From: a virus
Length of the DNA stretch: 25,870 nucleotides
Reading direction: 5' to 3' (one strand)
IMG/VR virus record: IMGVR_UViG_3300030109_002884
Location: 14,620-40,489 of that record
The notes under the pieces were generated by a model. It saw only the letters and a program-made list of their open reading frames with translations. It was not told the origin of the DNA and made no database searches. Position 1 is the first letter of the stretch; every line of letters begins with the position of its first letter. Positions 16,601-23,260 of the stretch are shown here, piece after piece. The translations under genes were made by a program, and so were the position numbers.

Positions 16601-19600
16601 TCACCATACACTAAAAATAAAAATATATCTAAAACTAAATTTTTAGAAGCTTTTGGTGTAGTTGAAGGTAAAAAATCTACAGACTTTGGGCCAAGAACAC
16701 CAGAGGCTCAGGCTGTTAAATCGATAATGTCATTATATGGTAAATTAGCAACCAATACAATTGTAAGGCAAGAGTTATTAAATAGAGTTAATTCAGAAAA
16801 AGCAATACAGAATATTGGTGCTGGAAGATCTGCCACTCAGTTTAGCATAGATGATAATAAAGTTGCTGTAGAATTAAAGCAAAAATATTATAAGTTAGAT
16901 ACAATAAAGGGTGTTGAGAATTATATAAAAGATTTTACTGAAAAAATATCTCCATTATTTGAAGATGGATTTTTAAATTCAACAATATCTGTTAATGCTG
17001 CTATAATACCTAATAAAGAATTAAGAGATTATGCTAGAACACAAATTAAAAAATTAAATAAAAATTTAAGCAAAAGAAATCCTAATTTTGCTAAAACAAA
17101 ATTTGATGCAAAGTTAATACGTTCTAAATCATCAAAACAAATACAAGATTTAAATAAAAGAAATGTAGCTAATTTTACTTATATGTGGAACACGATTTAT
17201 GATGCTGTGCAAGACGATAAATCACTTGTAACACCATTATTACATTGGCTTAGAAACTCACAAAATGAAGGAACACACCCACATAGATTAGGTGCTGAAT
17301 ATTTAGGTGGTGTTGTTACTGATGGAAAATTATATTTTGAACATGCATTACAAAACGCTAGAGCATACAGGTTATTAATGAAAGCAGCGGTAACACAAGA
17401 CAAAAAACAATTTAACAAAACTTTAAAAGCATTAAAAAATAATTATAAACTAATAGCATTAACAAGTAAACAAAATACTAAAATAGATAAAGGTGGACTT
17501 AAGAATCTTATGGTTATCGATGGTGAATGGAATGTGTTTGATAACAATTGGTGGGAAAGATATTTTAATAAACACGTTGCTGCTATAGACGGTGGTATTG
17601 ATCCTAATAGTATAATAGATCTTGCAACTGGAAAAACACTTGGTGAAATATTAGGTATTGATAATTTTGGTAATCCAATAAATAATGATTTAAATACTTC
17701 AAAACAAAAAACAAGAAAACAAATAAAAGAAGTTTTAGATTCAGCGTTTAAACAACCTGAAAATATAACGCAAACTGAATTATTAAGTAAATCAAAAATG
17801 TATGATAAAGCAATAGCTTATTCAAGATCAACAAACCCTGAAAAAGGTATAAGTGTTTTTGATTTTGATGATACGTTAGCTAGAACACAAAGCCGGGTTA
17901 TTGTTACAATGTCAGATGGAAAAGAAATAAAAATAGATGCAACTGAGTTTGCTAAAAAATCTGTTGAACTACAAGAGCAAGGAGCTAAGTTTAATTTTGA
18001 AGAATTTAAAAAAGTTATAAAGGGTAAAAAAGGTCCTTTCTTTGAACTAGCTCAAAAAATAAAAGGTAAGTTTGGTAACAAAGATATTTTTATATTAACA
18101 GCTAGACCGCAAGAAGCAGCAAATGCTATACACGCATTTTTAAAAGGTTCAGGGTTAGACATTAGACAGGATAATATTATTGGACTAGAAGATGGTAGAC
18201 CAGAAGCAAAAGCAGAGTGGGTACTTGGTAAAGTTAATGAAGGATATAATAACTTTTTATTTGCTGATGATGCGTATAAAAATGTTAAAGCAGTTCAAGA
18301 TGTTTTAAATGAGGTTGATGTTAAGTCGGATGTTCAACAAGCTAAAATACAATTTAGTAAAGACTTAAATAAAGAATTTAACAATATACTAAGTGATACT
18401 AAAGGTATAGATCCAAACGCTATATTTTCAGATGCAGCAGCGAGAGTTAGAGGTGCTAAAGCCGATAAGTTTTGGAAAAGAATATTTATACCACCATCAG
18501 CTGAAGATTTTATGGGTTTAATGTATCACTTTGTTGGTAAAGGTAAACAAGGCGATAAACATTTAGCATTTATTAAAAAAGCTTTAATTGATCCGTTTGC
18601 TAGAGGATTTAGAGATATTAATGCTGCAAAACAAAGATTAGGTAATGACTATAATGAGTTAAATAAATCATACACAAATGTTAAAAAGAAATTATTAAGA
18701 GCAACTGATTACAGTAATTTTACTTTTGATGCCGCTGTAAGGGTTTACTTATGGGATAAAAATGGTATTGATATACCAGGTATATCTAAAAGAGATTTAA
18801 AAGCTTTAACAGATATAGTTAAAAATGACAATGAATTAAAATCATACGCAGATCAATTAGGTGTTATAACTAAACAAACAGATGGTTATATACAACCAGA
18901 TGAAAATTGGGTTGCTGGAACAATACAAACTGATTTAAACGATATTAACGTCAAAGTAAATAGATCACAATACCTAGCTGAGTGGATAGAAAATAAAAAT
19001 AAAATATTTAATAAAGACACGTTAAATAAAATAGAAGGGTTGTATGGTACTAGTTTTAGGGAAGCTATGGAAGATATATTGTATCGTATGGAAAATGGCA
19101 CAAACAGAACATTTGGTCAAAATAAATTAGTTAATGAGTTTACAGACTGGGTGAATAATTCTGTTGGTACAATTATGTTTTTAAATGCTAGATCAGCTAC
19201 ATTACAAACAATATCGTTTATAAACTTTATTAATTGGACTGATAACAACCCATTAAAAGTAGCACAAACAATACTCAATTTCCCTCAATTTGCTGAAGAT
19301 TTTGCAATGATATTTAATTCAGACATGTTAAAACAAAGAAGAAAAGGATTGCAGACTGACGTTAGTGCTTCTGAAATAGCTAATCAAGCTGCTACTTCTA
19401 AAAATAAAGTAAAAGCAATGATCTCTCATTTATTGAAAAAGGGATTTGTACTTACTCAAATGGCTGATAGTTTTGCTATATCTCTTGGTGGTGCTAGTTT
19501 TTATAGGAATAGATATAACACATATATAAAACAGGGTTTAAGTGAAGCTGATGCTAAAAGTAAAGCTTTTAATGATTTTCAAGAAACATCAGAGGTATCA

Positions 19601-20374
19601 CAGCAGTCAGCAAGACCAGATCTTATATCACAGCAACAAGCTGGTCCACTTGGTAGATTAATACTGTCTTTTCAAAATACACCAATGCAGTATACTAGGT
19701 TAATTAAAAAAGCAGCATTAGATTTAGCTAATAACAGAGGTGATAGAAAAACTAATATATCAAAGATATTATATTATGGTGCTGTTCAAAACTTTATATT
19801 TACAGCATTACAATCAGCATTATTTGCTTTAATGTTCACTGATGAAGAAGAAGAAAAAGAAAAAGAAAGGTATGCAAACTTAGTAAATAACATGGCTGAT
19901 ACTATATTAAGAGGTACGGGTGTTTATGGTGCCGCGGCATCAACTATAAAAAATGTAGCGTTAGAATTTATAAAGCAAGAGAAAAAAGGTTGGAGAGCTG
20001 ATCACGCTTATACAATGCTTGATGCAATTAATATATCACCACCCATTGGTAGTAAAGCTAGAAAAATATATGGTGCAACGCAGACTATGAAATTTAATAG
20101 AGATGAAATAAAAGAAAAAGGATTTAGTTTAGATAATCCTGCTTACGAGGCTGTTGGTAACGTTGTTTCTGCAACTGTTAATGTTCCGTTAGATAGAGCA
20201 ATAAGAATAACAAATAACACTAAAGAAGCATTAAATAAAAACAACGAAGCATGGCAACGTATTGCTTTAGCTCTTGGTTGGAATACTTGGGATTTAGGTA
20301 TGAAGCCAGTTAAGGTTAAGAAAGAGAAAGAAGAAAAAAAGAAAAGAAAAAGATTAAAAAGAATAAAATTATAG
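13613..20374 (+). CDS. Large polyvalent-type protein: zincin motif, HAD-like domain, membrane helix
   Basis: A 2253-residue multidomain protein. Residues about 175-385 contain glycine-rich hydrophobic stretches (HLAAAVGATTKNGPGAMMG, then AAGTAGVGAAGAVEMPASFV), as in ejected proteins. Residues 595-599 are HELLH within NVGNHELLHGILNASG, the metal-binding and catalytic signature of zincin metallopeptidases; the third ligand is not assigned. A HAD-like domain spans about 1412-1570: motif I is FDFDDTLA (D1417, D1419), motif II ILTARP (T1496), motif IV FADDAYKN (D1552, D1553). The C-terminal third includes a hydrophobic helix near 2052-2078 (YYGAVQNFIFTALQSALFAL) and ends in a basic tail (KEEKKKRKRLKRIKL). 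This architecture fits the large polyvalent proteins described by Iyer, Burroughs and Aravind, thought to enter the host with the genome. It starts two bases after the preceding gene. The domain calls are firm by motif; in-cell targets are unknown. Confidence 0.7.
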   Translation: MERYIVDGQIYKVKPENIEIFLQRFPTAQKISQEQNTINDIRNAPVIRKSEVEQEYKPNGFEKGFAFMVDSATEGFTDTPATDWWVGRDGDARTALYNGKLRANAFDGINDVFGLSEDDYMTEEQAEKFQKSLNSMGSMKEVQSFKQWQFDYDEILNKYVDQSKDSKEFSPAQQIRGHLAAAVGATTKNGPGAMMGVMLESLRGMGDMDIIAPGITTAGGVFAKTRNPLMSLAAGWGAMNYQAESINTFSELVREELGEDISTENILKLFNDKEKIDELETRSRLRGGVIALSEAGGAVFGGKAAGIVSKQVSKKVGTSLPGRLAAGTAGVGAAGAVEMPASFVGEIGGQVVAGQDIDIKEGVVESLASIGTAAISGPLGMGRSILQSPSYKIGGKNVTRQDILKSIKHAKDSDLLSQYAANVEIKNDPVLKEMFNNRFLKSAIKLQVDKRITNESDRNDITELELEKRKLKNNETHTAKLRLKEIETEIENIRNQYSKTGRLTREAQAIRDKQADLMKSLGDVKFKRGLEFAKEYSSLYNLTVDDSMTVEEIRNEFGETAAKSSGLVDPESNRIIINTEVAKTKGISGANVGNHELLHGILNASGIKIKKSMVTEFLNIIGSDAKAKILERKKIYGKDWNDQEYFTIYSDMSADPNFEYNSNVFDSLKDYFRRLFQDLGVKKVDFKDMNAKGMYNFIRDYNRSIHKGVLSKGLIKQGEGKGKSKQFSLSMTGSQNINDIYNTKGIEGGWQDMERLLKPTAKGLANRYRNVPGYNQTKDILVDEILTGPRGMFDVIMDYDTKKKAGQDMGELSGYINNSFSTKTGFKRYIEIANRILGEEFTTDITEVKDIAVEETKTPKVTKKPEARKIKPIDLVDDVKLKEKYTKDVQEKIKDIDINNLTFKNLKDLSAKNTAEIFGVAMKKVTDPAANLTKQEKENALIFIRKNALDLIDLLPEGAITEAASESLLGTSTGVPKSLLNKFYTKQDRITKGAGLSPYTKNKNISKTKFLEAFGVVEGKKSTDFGPRTPEAQAVKSIMSLYGKLATNTIVRQELLNRVNSEKAIQNIGAGRSATQFSIDDNKVAVELKQKYYKLDTIKGVENYIKDFTEKISPLFEDGFLNSTISVNAAIIPNKELRDYARTQIKKLNKNLSKRNPNFAKTKFDAKLIRSKSSKQIQDLNKRNVANFTYMWNTIYDAVQDDKSLVTPLLHWLRNSQNEGTHPHRLGAEYLGGVVTDGKLYFEHALQNARAYRLLMKAAVTQDKKQFNKTLKALKNNYKLIALTSKQNTKIDKGGLKNLMVIDGEWNVFDNNWWERYFNKHVAAIDGGIDPNSIIDLATGKTLGEILGIDNFGNPINNDLNTSKQKTRKQIKEVLDSAFKQPENITQTELLSKSKMYDKAIAYSRSTNPEKGISVFDFDDTLARTQSRVIVTMSDGKEIKIDATEFAKKSVELQEQGAKFNFEEFKKVIKGKKGPFFELAQKIKGKFGNKDIFILTARPQEAANAIHAFLKGSGLDIRQDNIIGLEDGRPEAKAEWVLGKVNEGYNNFLFADDAYKNVKAVQDVLNEVDVKSDVQQAKIQFSKDLNKEFNNILSDTKGIDPNAIFSDAAARVRGAKADKFWKRIFIPPSAEDFMGLMYHFVGKGKQGDKHLAFIKKALIDPFARGFRDINAAKQRLGNDYNELNKSYTNVKKKLLRATDYSNFTFDAAVRVYLWDKNGIDIPGISKRDLKALTDIVKNDNELKSYADQLGVITKQTDGYIQPDENWVAGTIQTDLNDINVKVNRSQYLAEWIENKNKIFNKDTLNKIEGLYGTSFREAMEDILYRMENGTNRTFGQNKLVNEFTDWVNNSVGTIMFLNARSATLQTISFINFINWTDNNPLKVAQTILNFPQFAEDFAMIFNSDMLKQRRKGLQTDVSASEIANQAATSKNKVKAMISHLLKKGFVLTQMADSFAISLGGASFYRNRYNTYIKQGLSEADAKSKAFNDFQETSEVSQQSARPDLISQQQAGPLGRLILSFQNTPMQYTRLIKKAALDLANNRGDRKTNISKILYYGAVQNFIFTALQSALFALMFTDEEEEKEKERYANLVNNMADTILRGTGVYGAAASTIKNVALEFIKQEKKGWRADHAYTMLDAINISPPIGSKARKIYGATQTMKFNRDEIKEKGFSLDNPAYEAVGNVVSATVNVPLDRAIRITNNTKEALNKNNEAWQRIALALGWNTWDLGMKPVKVKKEKEEKKKRKRLKRIKL

Positions 20375-20395
20375 TGATATATATGTGATATATAT
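20374..20395 (+). repeat. Short 11-bp tandem AT repeat between genes
   Basis: GTGATATATAT occurs twice in tandem (20374-20384 and 20385-20395), followed by ATAGTGTA. It lies just after the stop of the 2253-residue gene and 30 bases before the next start. It may be part of a promoter or simply AT-rich spacer. Confidence 0.6.
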
Positions 20396-20424
20396 ATAGT
20401 GTAACAACAACAATTAACAAAATT

Positions 20425-20709
20425 ATGGAAGAAATTTTAGACAAAAAAGTAGGTATAGATATAGATGGAGATAAAAAACCAGATATAAAACTTGACATCA
20501 AGAGTATTCTAATAGTAGGTGGTTTCCTAATATCTGGGGCCATGTCATACTCAAACCTAAAACAAGAAATAGAAATAGCAAAAGAACTACCTGAGCAAGT
20601 TCAAATTGATGTAAAAGCATTTGATACAAAGATAGAGTACCTTCAAAGAGAAATCGATAAGTTAGAAAAAACAATTGATGATCTTGAGGATAAAGTTTAT
20701 AAACGTTAA
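20425..20709 (+). CDS. Single-membrane-helix protein with coiled-coil tail (holin or spanin candidate)
   Basis: A 94-residue protein, start context AAAATTATG. Residues 12-20 (DIDGDKKPD) have Asp spacing like a calcium-binding DxDxD loop. Residues about 27-42 (SILIVGGFLISGAMSY) form one membrane helix. Residues 45-92 are a charged heptad-like coiled coil (KIEYLQREIDKLEKTIDDLE). A membrane anchor plus coiled coil fits an inner-membrane spanin or a holin-associated protein, but the endolysin is 1.3 kb away and the function is unproven. It opens the small-gene region and is followed after five bases by the first basic microprotein. Confidence 0.6.
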   Translation: MEEILDKKVGIDIDGDKKPDIKLDIKSILIVGGFLISGAMSYSNLKQEIEIAKELPEQVQIDVKAFDTKIEYLQREIDKLEKTIDDLEDKVYKR

Positions 20710-20714
20710 TAATT

Positions 20715-20843
20715 ATGAAAGATAAAAAGTATAAACCACACATGATGTATTGTAAAGATGGTACAGGTAAAAAAGCAATGACATACAAAGAACATCTAGC
20801 GCTTAAAAAGAAAGGCTGTGGTCACACAAAACCTAAAAAATAA
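20715..20843 (+). CDS. Basic microprotein 1 (42 residues)
   Basis: ATG in the context AATAATTATG. The product is Lys-rich with two Cys: YKPHMMYCKDGTGKKAMTYK, then EHLALKKKGCGHTKPKK. I recall the AMTYKEHLALKKKGCGH block from other aquatic phages, without known function. The Cys/His pattern could bind zinc (inference). It is first in a row of eight basic small genes spaced 0-10 bases apart or overlapping. Confidence 0.6.
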   Translation: MKDKKYKPHMMYCKDGTGKKAMTYKEHLALKKKGCGHTKPKK

Positions 20844-20847
20844 TATT

Positions 20848-21000
20848 ATGGCTATAAAAAGAACAAAAATAAGTTCACCTTGTAAGGCAGCAGCAAAAAG
20901 AAAATTTAAAGTTTGGCCTAGCGCTTATGCTTCTGGATGGGGCGTAAGATGTACAAAGGCTGGTGGGCCAGGTAAAATGGGTAAATCTAAAAGTAAATAA
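20848..21000 (+). CDS. Basic microprotein 2 (50 residues), WPSAYASG type
   Basis: The ATG at 20848 (AATATTATG) is preferred over an in-frame GTG at 20818, which would overlap the previous gene by 26 bases. Core CKAAAKRKFKVWPSAYASGW followed by GVRCTKAGGPGKMGKSKSK. I recall the WPSAYASG core with flanking Cys from many phages and large DNA viruses; no biochemical role is known to me. Two Cys may form a metal site. Confidence 0.65.
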   Translation: MAIKRTKISSPCKAAAKRKFKVWPSAYASGWGVRCTKAGGPGKMGKSKSK

Positions 21001-21001
21001 C

Positions 21002-21130
21002 ATGGGATATACAAGTGCAGCTCAACGTAAAGCGGTGTGGGCATCAAAAAACGAAAAGAAAGCAGCTAAAAGAAAAGCTAGAAAAACTACAAGAAAAGCT
21101 AGAAAAACTACAAGAAAAAAGAAAAGATAA
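21002..21130 (+). CDS. Basic microprotein 3 (42 residues), histone-tail-like with tandem repeats
   Basis: Nineteen of 42 residues are Lys or Arg against one acidic residue. The C-terminal half repeats KARKTTR twice (AAKRKARKTTRKARKTTR then KKKR), encoded by an exact 21-bp tandem repeat. The composition resembles histone H1 tails or protamines, so nucleic-acid binding or DNA compaction is a reasonable inference. It overlaps the next gene's start by one base (TAATG). Confidence 0.6.
   Translation: MGYTSAAQRKAVWASKNEKKAAKRKARKTTRKARKTTRKKKR
21071..21112 (+). repeat. Two exact 21-bp tandem repeats inside basic microprotein 3
   Basis: Two identical 21-bp units (21071-21091 and 21092-21112) encode the RKARKTT repeat; six further bases begin a third unit. 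Being a multiple of three, unit gain or loss would keep the frame. Confidence 0.95.
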
Positions 21131-21231
21131 TGAAAAAGAAAAAAGGTAGATGTTGGGCAGGTTACGCGCCTGTAAAAGGTAAAAAACCATATTCACCTGG
21201 TAGTTGTAGAAAAATTAAAAGAAAAAAATAA
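21130..21231 (+). CDS. Basic microprotein 4 (33 residues)
   Basis: Starts in a TAATG overlap with the previous stop and ends in another with the next start, so it is translationally embedded in the array. Sequence blocks MKKKKGRCWAGYAPVKGKK and PYSPGSCRKIKRKK. The CW-x-GY ... GSC spacing is one I recall from short phage proteins. Function unknown; the two Cys may be a metal pair. Confidence 0.55.
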   Translation: MKKKKGRCWAGYAPVKGKKPYSPGSCRKIKRKK

Positions 21232-21473
21232 TGGCAATAAAAGGTGGAGGAACTAAGAAAGTATGTTTACCTTATGCTAAATATAAAAGCATGAGTAGAG
21301 CTGAAAAGCAAAAAGTCATATCAGCTAAAAGAAGAGCTGGTGCAGCAGGTAAATATAAGAGAGCAAAATCTAGCTTTGTTAAAGGTGCAAGAAAAAAGGG
21401 TGCAACATTAAGAGATTGGTTTAAAAAAGAAAGGTGGGTTAACATAGCCACTGGAAAACCATGTGGAGAATAA
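21231..21473 (+). CDS. Basic microprotein 5 (80 residues)
   Basis: TAATG overlap with the preceding gene fixes the start. The product has Lys/Arg-rich helical segments (SMSRAEKQKVISAKRRAGAA, then YKRAKSSFVKGARKKGATLR) and ends in DWFKKERWVNIATGKPCGE. The ending resembles, from memory, the WV-x-I ... CG signature of small viral proteins grouped as DUF5872; not verified. Helical basic proteins of this kind could bind nucleic acid. Confidence 0.65.
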   Translation: MAIKGGGTKKVCLPYAKYKSMSRAEKQKVISAKRRAGAAGKYKRAKSSFVKGARKKGATLRDWFKKERWVNIATGKPCGE

Positions 21474-21482
21474 ATTAATATT

Positions 21483-21662
21483 ATGAAATCAAGAGGACTA
21501 GGAGATACAGTACATAAATTCACTAAAGCAACTGGTATAAAAACTATGGTAGATAGATTATCAGATGGTTTAAATATACCGTGCGACTGTGAAAGCAGAA
21601 GAAAATTATTAAACAATCTAGTTCCTTATGATCAAAAATTTAAATTAGGTAGAAAAAAATGA
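21483..21662 (+). CDS. Basic microprotein 6 (59 residues), GLGDT ... CDCESRRKLLN type
   Basis: ATG in the context AATATTATG. Blocks MKSRGLGDTVHKFTKATGIK, then NIPCDCESRRKLLNNLVPY. I recall GLGD-x-(V/I)-x-K-x-TKATGI with a C-x-C-x-x-R motif from many aquatic phages; function unknown. The CDC pair may coordinate metal. Less basic than its neighbours but with a basic C-terminus. The next gene starts inside its stop codon. Confidence 0.6.
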   Translation: MKSRGLGDTVHKFTKATGIKTMVDRLSDGLNIPCDCESRRKLLNNLVPYDQKFKLGRKK

Positions 21663-21772
21663 AAAGCAAATACAAAAAACTAACTGGTAAACAAAAAAAA
21701 ATAGCTATGGCAGCACCACCTTTTAATAAAATAACAGGCGCTGATTTTAAAGCTTTAAAGAAAAGAAAATAA
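21659..21772 (+). CDS. Basic microprotein 7 (37 residues)
   Basis: The ATG overlaps the previous stop (AATGA). Blocks KYKKLTGKQKKIAMAAPPFN and KITGADFKALKKRK. I recall the LTxKQKKIA ... ADFxALRxKK pattern from other phage small proteins. No Cys. Function unknown. Confidence 0.55.
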   Translation: MKSKYKKLTGKQKKIAMAAPPFNKITGADFKALKKRK

Positions 21773-21774
21773 AA

Positions 21775-22026
21775 ATGGCTGAACCAAGGAAAACTACAAA
21801 AGGTAAAGGGCGTAACTTTCGTACCGTAAAAGAAGGTGCTGGTATGACAAAGACTGGTGTAGCAGCGTATAGACGTAAAAATCCTGGTAGTAAATTAAAA
21901 ACAGCTGTAACTGGCAAAGTTAAATCTGGTAGTAAAGCCGCAAAAAGAAGAAAGTCATTTTGTGCTAGATCAAAAAATTGGAAAGGACCAAGGGGTTTAG
22001 CAGCTAGAAGAAGGTGGAAATGTTAA
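21775..22026 (+). CDS. Basic microprotein 8 (83 residues), KSFCARSKNW type
   Basis: Starts two bases after the previous stop. Blocks MAEPRKTTKGKGRNFRTVKE, GVAAYRRKNPGSKLKTAVTG, GSKAAKRRKSFCARSKNWKG and a C-terminal AARRRWKC. The KVKSGSKAAKRRKSFCAR block is one I recall as highly conserved among cyanophages and other marine phages (DUF6321-like, unverified). Very basic, two Cys. The presence in unrelated phages argues for a shared function, perhaps in the virion or on nucleic acid. Confidence 0.7.
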   Translation: MAEPRKTTKGKGRNFRTVKEGAGMTKTGVAAYRRKNPGSKLKTAVTGKVKSGSKAAKRRKSFCARSKNWKGPRGLAARRRWKC

Positions 22027-22035
22027 ATAAAAAAT

Positions 22036-22491
22036 ATGATAAGCGATAACATAAGTTTTAAAGAAGGTACATTTAGTGCTACTGCTATGCGTTTGGGTTT
22101 ACCTAATGCACCAAGTAAACAACATTTAACAAACATGCAGGTGTTGGCTAGAAGAATATTTCAACCACTTAGGGTTTATGTAGGTGGTCCAATAAAAATA
22201 AACTCATTTTACCGAGGACCACAGCTAAACAAAGCAATTGGTGGATCTAAAAAATCACAACATTGTTACGGGCAAGCAATTGATATTGATGATGTGTTTG
22301 GTCACAGAACAAACTCACAAATGTATCATTGGATTAAAGAAAATCTTGATTTTGATCAAATGATTTGGGAGTTCGGAGATGATGATAACCCTGATTGGGT
22401 ACACGTTAGCTATGTTGATAAAGAAACTAACAGAAACAGATGTCTAAGAGCTTCTAGGAGCAACGGAAAAACTACATACGAAGTAATATGA
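22036..22491 (+). CDS. M15-family peptidase, probable endolysin
   Basis: A 151-residue protein matching the M15 (D-Ala-D-Ala carboxypeptidase/L,D-endopeptidase-like) zinc peptidases. Visible metal ligands are H76 and D83 in SQHCYGQAIDID, and H123 in DWVHVS; E112 in MIWEFG is the likely catalytic base. SFYRGPQLN (57-65) is the usual preceding block. It would cleave peptide cross-links of peptidoglycan at lysis. No signal peptide, so it needs a holin or similar to cross the inner membrane. It is followed after two bases by a membrane micropeptide and then a lipoprotein, consistent with a lysis cassette. A role in virion entry is possible but less likely given the position. Confidence 0.85.
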   Translation: MISDNISFKEGTFSATAMRLGLPNAPSKQHLTNMQVLARRIFQPLRVYVGGPIKINSFYRGPQLNKAIGGSKKSQHCYGQAIDIDDVFGHRTNSQMYHWIKENLDFDQMIWEFGDDDNPDWVHVSYVDKETNRNRCLRASRSNGKTTYEVI

Positions 22492-22493
22492 TA

Positions 22494-22586
22494 ATGGCTT
22501 TTTATGGTTGGGAATTTTTATTCCTATCAGTTGTCGGTGTATATTTGTTTCTTGTTGTAAAAATAATAACTAAAAGTAAAAGATAA
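22494..22586 (+). CDS. 30-residue single-helix membrane peptide (holin or spanin-like candidate)
   Basis: ATG two bases after the endolysin stop. The product is a short N-terminus (MAFYGWE), one hydrophobic helix (FLFLSVVGVYLFLVV) and a basic tail (KIITKSKR), the usual layout of a tiny inner-membrane protein with its tail in the cytoplasm. Its stop is one base before the lipoprotein's TTG. It may be a pinholin-like or regulatory peptide of lysis; position and topology are the only evidence. Confidence 0.55.
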   Translation: MAFYGWEFLFLSVVGVYLFLVVKIITKSKR

Positions 22587-22587
22587 A

Positions 22588-22986
22588 TTGAATAAGTTAA
22601 AAGAATTTTTTTTGTTGTTTGTTATATTATGTATTGTCTCTAGTTGTACTGTATATACTAGGCTTTCTAATCCAATTGATGTATTAGCTATAACACTTAG
22701 TGGTGATACTGTAAGAATACCTATTAGAGAATTAAAACCAAATTATAATCTTCAGCATTATATAAATCAATTATATAATAATAGCAACTCCTACAATACA
22801 TACAATAAATATTATCCTTATTTAAACAATACGTATTATCCTTATGATTATAATTATAACAGATGGAATAACACAGTACATTATGATCGTTCTATTGGAG
22901 GGAATAGTATTAATACAAATTCCTCATCAATAGCAATTAGAAAACACACTAGCAATAGTGTATCTAAGAAGGCAAAGATACAATAA
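22588..22986 (+). CDS. Small lipoprotein, Asn/Tyr-rich (outer-membrane spanin candidate)
   Basis: Start at TTG, because no ATG lies upstream or within the signal peptide. Residues 1-20 form a lipoprotein signal: MNKLKEFFLLFVILCIVSSC with lipobox Cys20. The mature part starts TVYTRLSNPIDVLAITLSGD, then has an extremely Asn/Tyr-rich segment (YNNSNSYNTYNKYYPYLNNT) and a basic Ser-rich end. Lipidated and secreted, it may be the outer-membrane half of a spanin pair or a superinfection-exclusion lipoprotein. It sits directly after the endolysin and the membrane peptide. 132 residues. Confidence 0.65.
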   Translation: MNKLKEFFLLFVILCIVSSCTVYTRLSNPIDVLAITLSGDTVRIPIRELKPNYNLQHYINQLYNNSNSYNTYNKYYPYLNNTYYPYDYNYNRWNNTVHYDRSIGGNSINTNSSSIAIRKHTSNSVSKKAKIQ

Positions 22987-23037
22987 AATAGTTTAATGGA
23001 CTATAATTAAATAATGTCAAACTAAAACAATAACAAT

Positions 23038-23250
23038 ATGTGGGCAATATTTAAAAACAAAAATGATATAAATGAAAAATCTATTATAGGTTTTGTGTCA
23101 TTTTTTATGATGGTTCTTTTTGGAATCGTAGATTTAGGTAGTAGTATAGCGGTTGGTAAAGATCTTGTAATAAACGAGGTTATTTACAACTCATTTGTAT
23201 GGGTTACTTTAGGTAGCTTTGGTATAAGTGCTTACGAACATAAAAAGTAA
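23038..23250 (+). CDS. Two-helix membrane protein, holin candidate
   Basis: A 70-residue protein with two hydrophobic helices (IIGFVSFFMMVLFGIVDLG at about 16-34, and IYNSFVWVTLGSFGISAY at about 49-66) joined by a short loop (SSIAVGKDLVINEV), with a charged N-terminus (MWAIFKNKNDINEK) and a basic C-terminus (EHKK). This is the classic layout of class II holins, and it lies 550 bases after the endolysin. The 51 bases upstream are AT-rich with a weak inverted repeat only. Other two-helix small membrane proteins cannot be excluded. Confidence 0.6.
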   Translation: MWAIFKNKNDINEKSIIGFVSFFMMVLFGIVDLGSSIAVGKDLVINEVIYNSFVWVTLGSFGISAYEHKK

Positions 23251-23260
23251 ATCTACATAA

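Noticed and set aside
20498-20788. 96-residue hydrophobic minus-strand frame
   Set aside because: Antisense to the membrane/coiled-coil gene and basic microprotein 1, whose start contexts and compact layout are much better.
20818-20847. GTG start at 20818 for basic microprotein 2
   Set aside because: It would overlap microprotein 1 by 26 bases; the ATG at 20848 has the ATTATG context shared by the other genes.
21272-21616. 114-residue minus-strand frame across the microprotein array
   Set aside because: Covers two well-formed plus-strand genes; Leu/Phe-rich composition is the mirror of Lys/Arg-rich coding.
22981-23037. Weak inverted repeat ATAGT...ACTAT as a terminator before the holin-like gene
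   Set aside because: Only five pairs of A/T-rich stem and no T-run; expected by chance in this base composition.
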